A DNA stretch of 64,000 nucleotides from Globodera rostochiensis (taxonomy: Eukaryota > Nematoda > Chromadorea > Rhabditida > Heteroderidae). Positions within the stretch are counted from its first letter, which is position 1; the number at the start of each line of letters is the position of its first letter. The notes under the pieces are model-generated. The model searched no databases, was not told the DNA's origin, and was given only the letters and a program-made list of their open reading frames with translations. Where the stretch lies: positions 248,001-312,000 of the forward strand of contig JAEVLN010000006.1 of assembly GCA_018350325.1 (NCBI GenBank). Direction: 5' to 3'. Below, one piece after another: positions 1 through 11,130 of the stretch. The position numbers and the translations under genes were made by a program.

Positions 1-12
1 CTTTTAATTGCT

Positions 13-54
13 GGCACTGAAGTGTCCGGCACTGAAGTGTGGGCACTGAAGTGT
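13..54. repeat. Three direct copies of a 13-15 bp unit
   Basis: The unit GGCACTGAAGTGT occurs three times in a row with small changes. The unit is itself nearly palindromic (CACTGAAGTG). Nothing around it suggests a gene. It may be the tail of a repeat that begins before the window. Confidence 0.6.
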
Positions 55-245
55 GCGGCAGTGCGTCAAATACAATATTTCCAGACTCTTATCAAAAATA
101 TTGGCCAAAAGGGTCCGCTCAAAATAAGCATTGATGACGTTTTGCCAAATCTTTCAAATTAAATGTCTCGATGCCCTTGTAAGAATAGCAATTTTTACTA
201 TCGACAAATCGTAATTTAAGCTTGTGTAATTTTTCCCATTTTTAA

Positions 246-290
246 CAGTGGAGAACTGAGTCCCCATTGGAAAAGACACTTCAGTCCCGG
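246..290 (+). repeat. Dispersed 45-bp repeat, copy 1
   Basis: A stretch containing ACTGAGTCCCCATTGG followed by an ACTTCAGT block recurs almost unchanged at 6250-6292. The two copies lie about 6 kb apart in unrelated surroundings, so this is likely a fragment of a dispersed element. No terminal repeats or target duplication were recognised. Confidence 0.55.
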
Positions 291-429
291 GCTCATAACT
301 TGCTTCAAAGCTTTAAATCCTACTAGCGGGTTAGGTGCGCCTAACGGCGCACCAACCGCTAGAAGTACGACATGTTGTAAACAGTTTTGATTGAAATACT
401 TCAAAGCTTTTTATCCCTGGAATTTTCTT

Positions 430-1935
430 CTTTTGACATGTTTCCGCTTTTGGCACTTTTTCCTCTTGGCGTTTTAACCTTTTGACATTTTCCAACTTTT
501 GGCTTTACCCACTTTTGGCACTTTCCCCATTTGGCATTTTCTCGGCTTTTGGCTTTTCCCCCGTGGCATTTCACCTTGTGGCATTTTTCCCTTTTGGCAT
601 TGCGTTTTAACCTTTTGACATTTTGCAACTTTTGGCTTTACCCACTTTTGGCACTTTCCCCATTTGGCATTTTCTCGGCTTTTGGCTTTTCCCCCGTGGC
701 ATTTCACCTTTTGGCATTTTTCCCTTTTGGCACTGTTGCCTCTCGGCATTGCTTTCTCTTGGCACTTTTCCCTCTTGGCACTTTATCCTTTAGGCATCTT
801 CATCTTATGGCATTTTTCCCTTTTGGCACTGTTGCCTCTTGTCATTCTTTTGGCATTTTGCCTTTTGGCACTTTTGCCGCTTGGCACTTTTCCCTCTTGG
901 CACTATTCCTCTTGGCATTTTCTCGATTGGCACTTTTCCCCGCTTTTGGCTTTTCCCCCGTGGCATTTCATCTTTTTCACTTTTTCCTTTTGGAATTTTC
1001 ATCTTGTGGCACTTTTCCCTCTCGATTTTCCCTTTTTCCCCTTTTGGCACCGTTCCCTCTTGGCATTTTCTTTTTGGCACTTTTCCATTTTGACATTTTC
1101 CCTTTTGGCACTTTTCTCTCTTGGCTTTTCCCTTAAGGCACTTTCTTTCTAGCATTTTCCCTTAGGGCACGTTCTTTCTTGGCAAGGCACTTTCTTGCTG
1201 GCATTTTCTTTTAGGGCACTTTCTTTCTGGCATTTTCCCTTGGCACTTTACCCTCATTTTCATCTTATGGCATTTTACCCGCTTTGCACTTTTCCCTCTT
1301 GGCACTTTTCCCTTTTGGCATTTTACCTTCTGGCACTTTTCTCGATTGGCACTTTTCCCTCTCACTGTTCCCTCTTGGCATTTTCTCCCTTATTACCTTT
1401 TCTCCTTGGCTTTTCACCTTTTGGCACTTTTTTCTTTTGATTTTTGTCTTATGGCACTTTTCCCTCGTGATTTTCCCTTCTGGCACTTTTCTCCCAAGGC
1501 ATTTTTCCCGCTTTTGGCTTTTCTCCTTGGCAGTTTTACTTTTTAACACTTTTCTTTTTGGCATTTTTCACTGCTGGCATTTGCACTTGTTGCACGTTTC
1601 TTTCTTGATTTTCCTTTCTGGCACTTTTCCCCTTGGCGTTTTTCCCGATTTTAGCTTTTCCCCTTGGCATTTTCCCTTAGGGCACGTTCTTTCTTGGCAA
1701 GGCACTTTCTTGCTGGCATTTTCTTTTAGGGCACTTTCTTTCTGGCATTTTCCCTTTGGCACTTTACCCTCATTTTCATCTTATGGCATTTTACCCGCTT
1801 TGCACTTTTCCCTCTTGGCACTTTTCCCTTTTGGCATTTTACTTTCTGGCACTTTTCTCGATTGGCACTTTTCCCGATTTTAGCTTTTACCCTTGGCATT
1901 TTCCCGGTTTTTGGCTTTTCCCTTTGGAATTTGAC
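430..1935. repeat. 1.5-kb degenerate 15-bp minisatellite
   Basis: About 100 imperfect copies of a pyrimidine-rich unit of roughly 15 bp (TTTTCCCTTTTGGCA on the plus strand) fill this stretch. Larger blocks are duplicated inside it: about 473-602 repeats as about 604-733, and about 1152-1365 repeats as about 1672-1885, each with few changes. Because the unit length is a multiple of three and lacks stops on the minus strand in all frames (CQKGK, AKREK and PKGKM readings), long Lys/Cys-rich and Phe/Leu-rich open frames appear on both strands. These are probably artefacts of the repeat. No gene is claimed. Confidence 0.85.
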
Positions 1936-2070
1936 TTTCTCCCTTTGTTTAAAGGTTTTAACAAAAATCATTCGCCTTTAAAAATTTTTATTATTTTGTT
2001 TTTTTAATAAAAAAGTGATTAAAAAATTTTTAGTTTAATATTAAATAATTGAAAAAATTGTTTTAATATT

Positions 2071-2138
2071 CATGAATTGAACCCACACATTAAAGAGTGC
2101 AAGATAACGAACGCGCTTATCCACTACACCACGGGCTC
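2071..2138 (-). other. tRNA-like sequence, probable SINE head
   Basis: Read on the minus strand, this has an A-box-like TGGTGTAGTGG (2121-2131) and a B-box-like GGTTCAATTC (2074-2083) at the spacing of an internal RNA polymerase III promoter. The acceptor ends do not pair, so it is not a working tRNA as read. The downstream side (below 2071) is very A/T-rich, as expected for the tail of a tRNA-derived SINE. A diverged tRNA pseudogene is the alternative. Confidence 0.45.
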
Positions 2139-2611
2139 GTCTGGTTGCATCACTTATTTTTTCTTTACCAATCCCCAATCTCTCCCCCCATCGTCTCATT
2201 CCCCTCTTTCTCCGGCAAAAGTCTCTTCACTTGTCACACTGCGTCTACTCTTCTTCACTTTTTTAGTACTGAAATTCAAACATTTATTTTTACGCGAAAT
2301 TTCCCCGCTAATTCAAATCCCCAACCACGTCAGGACAAACAAACAAACGAACACGTCTCCTTTTTATATAAGGATTATTGAAACATTCTGAGGCAAAATG
2401 AATTTGTAAATCAACAAAAACATGCACAATTTTAAAATTCCGGACAAACCACTCCCATTCCAAAGAATTTCGCAGTCGGGAAGGCTACTCGTACAAACGA
2501 TGGGGGAAAACAAAGACAGTATATATTATACAAAAAATAAAAACTTAGACAAAATCAGAATGGTGTAGTTTTGCCGCGCCCGTATTCGCTTGCGCTTCCC
2601 ATGAATCACTT
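2139..2611. other. Intergenic, nothing recognised
   Basis: A/T-rich sequence between the tRNA-like element and the 3' end of the ubiquitin protease gene. Only short open frames without domain character are present. It probably holds the 3' untranslated region of the minus-strand gene. Confidence 0.4.
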
Positions 2612-5600
2612 TCAAGACAACGCCGTGTCCCCAAATCCCCCGACGCCCGCCGTCTGTTCGGTGACGTCTACGACTTCATTTTGCAGTTGGACAATGAGAA
2701 TAAGTGGGCAATCAATGTTGTTCGATGGCACTTCCGCTTTCTCAAGCGTCCAATTCCCCTCCAACGCTTGTTCATCCCGATAGAGCAGTTGATCAACCGG
2801 AGACTGCTTGGTCCGTTCGTAAATGCGCACCTTCAGATGGTCAATGGTCTCGTCCGAACACATCTGTTGACAAGTCATTGTTTACTCATACATGGGGGGG
2901 GCACCCTCCAATTACCCGAACTTTTATAAGTCCCCTGGACGCCGCTCGACGCGTCACTGCTGCCGCTGGGCCCGTTATCAAATTTTTGTTATTGTTTTTG
3001 GCAATATCCTCGCTCTCATCGCCCTTCTATAAAATAATCATTAAATATTACGTAAAGCTTAATTTGTTGGCCGAACCAATCTGATGTAAATGTCGGCGCC
3101 TTCCGGGTAAAAACACCGCCTCCCCTCTGCGTAAGCATTGGTGAATTTCGGATCATGATAAGCAAAAACCTTGGAGACACAGTCGAGACAAATATCAGCA
3201 CTTAGAAAAAAGACAATTTAGTAGAAATCGGCCAAAATATTTTTACGATCTTAAAAGGTCTAAATTATTCGAAGCTGAACGTACCCAGTCCGTAGACTCA
3301 AATTCACATTCAACTCCTAAATATGGGAATAATAAAGAGAACAATCAAATGTCTTCTTACCTTGATCAATTCTCGGGCTGCCGACGTGTTCACGACCTTC
3401 AACTCGCCCCTTTTAATCGGTCCAGGCGGGACCCGATTATGTTCGCACAACGCAATGGCCACGTCGGAAATTGGGCTGGGTGTGTACGTCGAGTCGACTG
3501 ATTTGCACTCTTCGACCGCGTTGAATTCCTTTTCCAATATGTCAGTTAACAATGTCGTTGGCAGAAAGGCGATGTCGTCCGCGTGGTCAGCAAAAGTTGA
3601 ACCATTGTGCACCAGAAGAGGGGCAAGGAGTAGAAAATTCCAAAATAAAATGAAACTAACCTCCAATTCAATCCAAATCTGTCGCAATAAAGTGCTTCTG
3701 TCGCCGATGCGCCTTTTCCAAATGTTAAACGCCAAATCGCCTTCATCGTTTTGCCGTGTAAAGTCATCTTCCAGCTGAATGCACAAAATAAACGCCAATT
3801 CTTCTAAGTTTAAATTCGTCCATCCCCAATCAAACCCTTTTCTTGGCTTCTGTCAAAATCGTATCGGCCGGCAATTGCACGGGGCCCCTCAGATCACTTC
3901 CAACCCTCCGATAAATCAACGCGTAACACCCCGTCACGTCAGCACTTGCGTGGGGTTTATGCGTTAATTTACCCGAATAGCCCGGGGCCGAACGTTTTAC
4001 TGTCACTTTCTGAAGTAAACAAAGGCAATTTGAATGGCAAAAAGCAATCACTCGCCTCGTCATTATACGTAAACCATCGGCCAATGACCGGATCGCGAAT
4101 GATGTCGTAGTAATGACCGGAATTAGTGCTCTTTCCCTCGTGGATCATCACCGCACACAGCTCGTAATCCGCTACACCATCTACGTCCCTTTGCAACTCT
4201 TCGTTGGACAAAACGCGCGGATAATTAATGGCATTCTGCAGTTTTCGAAGATTGCCGTTGCTGAAAGCGTAAGAAATTAATAAAAAGTGATTTTTTTCAT
4301 AAATCAACGGAAATAAATCACTTGCAAAAATAAAAAGATGCAAAACGGGAAAAGAATATTTAAAGACAAAAAAATGCAGTGCATGAAAATAAAAAGTTCA
4401 GCACATTGCACAATACATTTGTTAAAAGGCAAAAAAGCACAAGGAGTCACCGTCCGTTACCACTCCTCCCACTTTTGGCACTCCCCCCCCCCCGGCGTTG
4501 CCAAAAAAGAAGCAAAGCCTCACAGTTGCCCTTTGGGTGCCAGTGAAGACAAATAACTAACCTGCTAAATACATAACGATTCAGCTGAATGATCAGCACC
4601 TCGGGGAGTTGAGTAAATCTGCTGGATCGCGTCACAGAACCGCTCTCTCCGCACTGATCACATCGGTAATCGATCAGACTAATTTTGGTAAATTTCAGAT
4701 TAAATGTGTTTATTCACAATTGTGTAAATCTAAATGAAATTCTCAAAAGTGTCTAATTAACGAATTGGGATAAAGCCAAATACGAACGGTTCAGCCGCAA
4801 AAAACGATTGTATTGCCGAGATGAGACTGTCATGGCCATCAATTCCAATTTGCAAAGAACGATATTCTCCGTCCGTCACGCTATTCCTATAGCAATTTCC
4901 ACAGCAAATTGTCTGACTAATGCGACTCTAAAAATTGAACAAGTTCGAATCGCATAAAAATTGCGAGTTCCCACAAAACAAAACCTGAAAAAGTTGCCGG
5001 ATGCCCTCGAGGATCGGTCTGCCGTTGGCATGGGCCTCGAGAGTGCGTTCAATAGTGCCGAAAAAGAGCGTATGGAACTCCTGAACATCTTGCTGTTGGT
5101 TGTCCAAACGAAGCAATTGAATAAAATCGTCTGCGTTCGTCGCTTCCTTTTTATTTTGGGGTGATATAAAAAAACAAGTGGCGCTCTAACGGTTAGAGGG
5201 CGTTTTTGCAGAAAACAATTGACAAATGAGTAGTATAAATAATTCGACAGTGAATAACATTATTCTCAAAAATGGAAGTCACTATTTTGTTTTCTTCTCT
5301 AACATCTGATACCTAAAGCTTGGATTGTAACGCTAAACAACAAAAAGTTTGTGATTTTCATTTTAAGAAATTTTAATATATTCGCCAAATTGTCCATACA
5401 TCAAAAAGTATTGCAATTAAAACTTCTTACAAATCAAAAAGTATTGCAATTAAAACTTCTTACAAATCAAAAAGTATTGCAATTAAAACTTCTTACAAAT
5501 CAAAAAGTATTGCAATTAAAACTTCTTACAAATCAAAAAGTATTGCAATTAAAACTTCTTACAAATCAAAAAGTATTGCAATTAAAACTTCTTACAAACG

Positions 5601-6141
5601 GAGTGAATTGCATTGCGATAAACAATTGCTGAAGACAATTCATGACGGTCTGCGCGTCCAATTTGGCCGTTGGTGACACGGTCCAATCCGCCGATGGACG
5701 CCAATTGTAAACGCATTGACGGAATTTGAGATCATTGAACCAAATCTAAAACAAAATTCGAATTTTGACATTCGGTCAATTATTTTTAGATAAAAGAGCC
5801 TAAAACCTGGAGAAAGCTGTTCACATAGCAAAAGTTTCCGGCGTTGGTCAGTCCGCACGGCTGTTTGGAAGGATCGCGACGGACCAAGACTTCGTGCGTT
5901 TGCTGCGACTGGGACAACAATTTGTCAAATTTCTCCAAGCCGAGTCGATGGAGGCAATAGGGATTCTTTTTGCAATTTTGCGTTCTTAAGTTATTCCAAA
6001 TGTTATAAAATTGCAAAAAACGCTTTACTTCCGTTTTGGTGGCGTGTGCGCTTGACAATTGTCTTCATCCAGCTGATAGATTTTCCAACAAACTTCCCAA
6101 CTCACCTCGTCTTCATTTTCCATTAAAACATCATTTTCCAT
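2612..6141 (-). CDS. USP48-type ubiquitin carboxyl-terminal hydrolase (multi-exon)
   Basis: A cysteine protease of the USP (C19) family, expected to cleave ubiquitin from proteins. Going 5' to 3' on the minus strand: an N-terminal segment with NCKKNPYCL, like the start of human USP48 (about 6000-5940); the Cys box GLTNAGNFCYVNSFLQV (about 5860-5800); a QQQDVQEF segment (about 5100); LPEVLIIQLNRYVFSR (about 4610-4560); the His box STNSGHYYDII with a following YNDEAS (about 4150-4060); an ALIYR strand (about 3930); a DUSP-like region with ALCEHNRVPPGP (about 3440); and a C-terminal ubiquitin-like segment (2612-2878). This order fits USP48. Exons are short. The intron between about 5120 and 5640 carries a 33-bp tandem array. 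The first exon is not settled: an ATG at 6141 runs to a good GT donor, but its phase does not join the next frame. Confidence 0.85.
5397..5600. repeat. 33-bp tandem array in a USP48 intron
   Basis: Six nearly identical 33-bp units (core AAAAAGTATTGCAATTAAAA) lie head to tail. Because 33 is divisible by three, the plus strand reads as a repeated KVLQLKLLTNQ peptide, but this lies antisense in an intron of the minus-strand protease gene and is not a gene. The near identity of the units points to recent expansion. Confidence 0.9.
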
Positions 6142-6249
6142 TGCTAAAATTAACTCGAATAGAATATTGACCAAAAAAGCTTGAAGTTGACAATAACGGC
6201 AGGCCGCGCAACCGAAGAAATAATTTTGTGCCGGTTGAGCATTTCTTTA

Positions 6250-6292
6250 GTGGATAACTGAGTCCCCATTGGAAAAGAAACTTCAGTTCCAC
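6250..6292 (+). repeat. Dispersed 45-bp repeat, copy 2
   Basis: Second copy of the element at 246-290, in the same orientation, with ACTGAGTCCCCATTGG and a following ACTTCAGT block. It lies between the divergent USP48 and UNC-69 genes. Confidence 0.55.
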
Positions 6293-6686
6293 TAATGGTC
6301 CGGTTTCTCACATAATCGTCGGATTTCACTCAGAAATCATTCGGACAAAGCCATTTGGGTGTAATGATGTCAAATTCTGATTGCCCTGCGGCGCAAATGT
6401 CCGCGGCTCAAATGTGACGCAAATGTAGAATTTGCCCTGCGGCGAAAATGTACCAATATACTATTTATCCTTTTTGGACAAATTTTGGATTTTCGAGTCT
6501 GCGAAAAAATGCAAACTTGGGATTTTGTGCAGCCATCAAAGCAATCTTAAATCAATAGACAAAAGGCGTTTTTGGAGATTAAGCCACGGGCGTGAAATTT
6601 TAGGCTTAATCCAATTATTTACAGTCTTTCAGGGTTTCCGATTTCCTGTACTTTTTCTTTGGGGAATTTTATTCAAAACGAACCAA

Positions 6687-7309
6687 ATGACAAGCGTTAG
6701 GATGGAAGACATTATACCGTTGGCGGACGACGGTAAAAAATAATGCATAATTAATTTATTTATCATTTATCTTTAAAACTATGTCAGAATCGCATCCCAA
6801 CGCATTGGACAAAGTGGGGAACGCGAAGCCCGTGCTGCCATTGCCCGAGCAGGAGGAGAGAAAGGCTCGGCTGATTGCCCAAATACTCGAACTGCAAAAC
6901 ACACTCCAAGGTCAGCTCAAATGGCTTCGAATGGAAGCGTTCGGATCTATGACCCTGAAAACCTCCAGAAACATTTCAAAACTGAGCCAGATTTGGATTC
7001 TACCGTACTGTTAACCCTAAGAAACAATCTAAAAAAACGGGGGCGGGCTACCATCGGTACACTTGCCGATGTTTCTTTAAGCCTTGCATAACAGATCAAA
7101 TGCAATTAAAGAATTGTGCGATTTTCTTACTAACCCAAAGTTAAGCAAAAGCATTTCATTCAGACCTAAGCCAACGCGTCGAAAATGTGCGCGAAGAGAG
7201 CACGCGCTTGCGTGCGGAGAATGTCGTTTTGGGGAAGTACATCAAAAATTTGATGCGCTCGACGTCACTCTTCCAACCGACGAATTCGAAGGAACAGCCG
7301 CCAAAGTAA
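6687..7309 (+). CDS. unc-69: UNC-69/SCOC short coiled-coil protein
   Basis: Three exons (6687-6732, 6788-6910, 7164-7309) join in frame to give 104 residues. All junctions have GT..AG ends. After a variable N-terminus ([15 protein letters not shown]), a coiled coil runs through [18 protein letters not shown] and [13 protein letters not shown] and closes with SLFQPTNSK. This closely follows vertebrate SCOC and C. elegans UNC-69, small dimeric coiled-coil proteins that bind Arl GTPases and UNC-76/FEZ at the Golgi and act in axon growth and autophagy. The start is the first ATG of the first in-phase exon; a second ATG five codons later is possible. It is divergent from the USP48 gene, with about 0.5 kb between them. 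Confidence 0.9.
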
Positions 7310-7686
7310 CGGAAATAATTGGTGGATAATATATTTGGCCGTGAGTAATATTTTTTGTGCTTTTGCAGTTCAGCGCTTTTAAATTTAATCAATGAAAACC
7401 GTTGCCATTTTATGTATATTTACTAAATTTGATTGGATTTTTAATTGGACATTATAAAAAGAGACCAAAGAGCACATTTCAGTGAATTTCATAGCATTCT
7501 CCATACGGGAAAAAAACAAATTGGTACTTAGCCGGAATTAGACTTTTGTTGGTGTGCCGAAAACAATTTTTGATTTTGAAAATGAAACTGCAAAAGTAAC
7601 CTTAACACGTCATCATCTCCGTTGTTTTTTTAATTTATTTTTCGCTTTACGCTCGCATTTTGTCCCAAATTTGTGTTGTTCTGATC

Positions 7687-7868
7687 GGTAAATACCCTAT
7701 TCGCTTTTGGCCAATTCGCTTTTTACCCTATTCGCTTTTTGTGTGTTATAAGTATAGGCACTCTAACCTTCTTACTGTCTGCGCTCTTTCTATTTTGTAT
7801 TAGTTTATATAGACAAAAAGCGAATAGGGTAAAAAGCGAATTGGCCAAAAGCGAATCGGGGTCTTGTC
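7687..7868. mobile_element. 182-bp foldback element, hAT-like
   Basis: Two arms of about 48 bp, built from repeats of the unit TTCGCTTTT (CCCTATTCGCTTTTGG and so on), face each other across a short unique centre. The direct repeat GTTCTGATC flanks the element (7678-7686 and 7869-7877), matching an 8-bp (or 9-bp) target-site duplication as made by hAT transposases. It has no coding capacity, so it is non-autonomous. The outer few bases pair poorly, so the exact ends are less certain than the arms. Confidence 0.7.
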
Positions 7869-8100
7869 GTTCTGATCTCTAGTCCTTTGCAACCCATTCT
7901 TGTGTCCCTCTGAATGACGTCCTTATGTTTGCAGTTTTTATAATTTGTTATTAACAAAAATCCCTGTTAAATAGTAAATTCTGGCTTTAGACGTGATTCG
8001 GTCGAAATGATGGCATACGACGAACGATTTTGGTGATTAACGTTAAATAACCCAATGGTTATCATTAAAAAGCATTCGATTTGCTCATAAATCAGTCAAT

Positions 8101-10841
8101 TTAATCATATCCGTTTATTGGCCGTTTACAAACGGTGTTACTTGCGTTCATTAAATGCATTATTCGAGAAATAATTGCGTTGACGTAATTGGCCACGTGG
8201 GGAATGTTAGTGCAAAATTTGAGCGTGTCAGAAAACCGGGTCCATTCCGTCAGCAGGACGGGCGAGGAAGAAAGTCGGCAAAGGAATTCCGCCAGGGAAA
8301 TTTCCAACTTTTCGTCTTTCAGCGAGCACAGCAGCAGAAAGGGGTTCCAGTCGGTGTCCCTTCAAGAAATAACAAATCCCATAAAATAAATTTGTTGAAA
8401 AGAAAACCTTATGACTGAAATGAGAACGTCAAAAAGAAATTGGTGTTTTATGAGTTCGTTCAGAATATGAAGGCTCAGGGCGGCCAATGCCCGCGCGTCC
8501 TTGACAGAAGTGCCCTTAAAAGCACCCGAAGGGTTCGAGAGTCTTTCTTCCCTTTTAAATGCCTTCTGCTGATGGTTGGTGACAATCCGCTGGACGGCAC
8601 TTGAAAATAGGCCAAGAATTGTGTAGATGGCACAGTTTCTGTTCAAGGAGTCGTCGTTATTAGTGATCGCGAACCGGTTGAGAATGTTTTGGCCCAAATG
8701 TGTGAGAAGACGTGCGAGGAGAGTGAGCAGTCGGACACGAATGGGTTCGGAAGTGTCGGGCGATGTCAAAAGTCTATGGAACAGCGCAATTGGGTCATCC
8801 CGGAACTCCATCACTGCCAAGCAGGACACCGTCGGGTCCGCGTTCACTCCGTTGGTCAAGTTGCACAGGGCGAGCAGTACGGTGTCCACAATCTCCGCAG
8901 TGCCTTCCCTGCAAACCAAAATGCTTTTTGGATTTTGACCAATGGCGCATTAATAAGAATGGACTCATTATGTCACTATTTAAACGCTTCTTCTTTTTTT
9001 ACTTTTGTGCGATTGAATGCCGGCAGAGTTCGCAATTTTTCACGTCACTGCCATCGTTGGGACATTTGTGCGTCACCACCGCCGGGGGAGACGACGTCGT
9101 CCAAACCGACAACAAAAACAGCAAATTGGGAATGGCGTCATGGGTTTGCATAAACGCCTAAAGCAAATGGTGTGCTTCAAATAACGGAGGAATGAATTCT
9201 CGTTGAGCGAAAGCAAAGTGATTCGAGACGTGGGGGCAGAAAAGAATGGCCATGAAAAAGTATGAACAAAATATGACAATTTAAGCATTTTCTCACAATG
9301 CAAAAACGTTACGCATAAATTACCTTTGCTCCGGGGTTTTTGGCCTGAATGTTGACCAGAAAGCCGGTAATATGTCGTACCAGCTCGCCGTCGGTGGACG
9401 CGAGCAATTGGATGGCCTTTTGAATGGCGCCGTCGATGGATTGGCTGGCGAGTTGGTCGGAATCAGAGCAGGAGGAGAGACAGCGGGCGATGTCCAGCAG
9501 CAGACGGGACGACCCGTGGTCCAAGCGCCGGGAAAGCGTCTGATAAAAACATTACATTTAATTCCTATCTTTGGGCTCTTCCATTTCTGCGTTACCTGAA
9601 TTCCGTTCAGCTTCACAAAATGGTCGGCCATTGCACGTCCCGTGGGGTCGTCGACGAGAAGCAGCAAAAGCGTCGCGCACGCGTGGAGCATTGGTTCGTC
9701 GATGGACGCCTCGAACAAATCCAAACACATTTGCATTCCGTTCGACTGATGAAAGAAACGCTGTGACAAAAGGCAAAACCCATTTTAGTCGAATTCCGTC
9801 TCCTTCCAAACCTTAAGCTCCTTTGAGGGCCGAATCAGCAGGTAAATGTGTCGAAGAAAGCGATGGCGGAATCCGTAACTGTCCTGTTGCAGGGCCATCA
9901 TCAAATCGCGGACCACGTGCTATGATAAAGATGAGATTTGAATCACATTCCTTAAATCCGCTAAGTTCTCGGACCTGTGTTCTGGCCTGGCGTCGGAAGA
10001 ATTCGCCCATTGTTTGATGAGTGAACAAAGAACTGAGAATATTTGTGGCGTACCGCGAGTCGTTTTCTACTTCCGATCTGAACAATAAAAACATTTAAAT
10101 GCAAAAGACAATCCATGAAATTAAGCCATGTAAAGGAAAGGACATGGAATTTAATGGAAATGGACTGTGTGTGTGTTGTGACCTCAAACAGAGAATGATT
10201 GTGTTGAGGAAGAATCCGCGGCCGGCACTTTCCAACGACCGAATGGCGTTCAGACAGACATTCCCGGCTGTGCAGATTTTACACAGCACATTCAGTACCA
10301 AAGAGCGCGTACTGCTCTTCGTATTCGGCCGCAAAATTATCTCAACGAGGTGTTGCACAATCGAAGAAACGGAAGCCGACTCGGAGCAGTACAAAAAGTG
10401 ATGGTACTTCCCAACTCGGTACAGCTGACAGATGGCGTTGAACTCGGAAGACTGAAGTTGGCAACAAATAAAACGGAAACGCTCTAAAAAACCAACAACG
10501 ACAAACTTCGTCCAATGAGCCGAGCTGTGCATGAATGAGGGACAGATAATTCCGCATCTTTTCGAAATGGCACGGGTCCATGTTCTCAATATGAGACGAC
10601 GAATTATTGGACGACGACGGACCATCGCATTTTGCCATCTGAAATTTATGAAGCAGTCGCGACGGATACTCAAAACAAAATGATCAAAAGAAGTGCAAAT
10701 CACTTGATGGAAAAGAAGTTGTTGGCACGGCTCCAAATTCATCAAATCCACCGCAACGGTCAGTCGAGTGTCCACACTAAGAGCACTGAGGTTGGTGACA
10801 GCGGATCCAGTCGAAATGACAGAAGGCGCCTTAATGTTCAA
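8101..10841 (-). CDS. Armadillo-repeat-like protein, possibly beta-catenin family (multi-exon)
   Basis: A chain of minus-strand exons encodes helical repeats: about 10840-10710, 10640-10510, 10450-10190, 10080-9960, 9920-9820, 9760-9600, 9540-9330, 8920-8410, and a last exon ending at 8101. Segments such as VLNVLCKICTAGNV, HACATLLLLLVDDPTG and RHITGFLVNIQAKN have the hydrophobic spacing of armadillo helices, and EGTAEIVDTVLLALCNLTNG resembles a late beta-catenin repeat. Nematodes carry several divergent beta-catenins, so that family is my best guess, but the match is by pattern only. No start codon was placed: the first exon opens after an AG at about 10836 without an ATG, so either an upstream exon is missing or translation begins at the ATG near 10709. 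It lies about 290 nt downstream of the next gene's proposed stop, on the same strand. Confidence 0.5.
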
Positions 10842-10920
10842 TTAATCAACAAAAAATGAAAGCATCAAATAGTCCCATTATTATCCGCATGACTGTCGTT
10901 TTATGCTTATGCACTGTTTA

Positions 10921-10926
10921 TTGAGT
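10921..10926 (-). terminator. Possible polyadenylation signal AATAAA
   Basis: On the minus strand CTCAATAAACAG lies about 205 nt past the proposed stop codon of the upstream helical-repeat gene and 80 nt before the first exon seen for the armadillo-like gene. The position fits a 3' end between the two, but the hexamer is common by chance. Confidence 0.35.
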
Positions 10927-11130
10927 ATAAAACGCACACTCGTCGAAGTGCTCGGCTGTGCTGCACATTCCCCGTGGTGTGCAACCATCCAACTTTCAGT
11001 CCAATCCATCGCATTTTTGGGCCTCGAAGTTGCAGTGCTCGGAGATGGGGAGGACGTCGCATCGGAGGCCCCGTAAATTTGTCGAAACCGTTTCATCGGA
11101 CCCGGACTTGGACACGCACTGCCGCTATGT

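Noticed and set aside
531..1883. Frames of 160-200 codons rich in Phe, Leu and His
   Set aside because: Product of the 15-bp minisatellite; the opposite strand is equally open and no domain is present.
5351..5632. 93-codon frame with repeated KVLQLKLLTNQ
   Set aside because: It is the 33-bp tandem array inside an intron of the opposite-strand USP48 gene.
10881..11096. Cys-containing minus-strand frame resembling an LDL-receptor class A module
   Set aside because: The frame with the Cys pattern has an internal stop, and the stretch lies where the 3' untranslated region of the upstream gene is expected.
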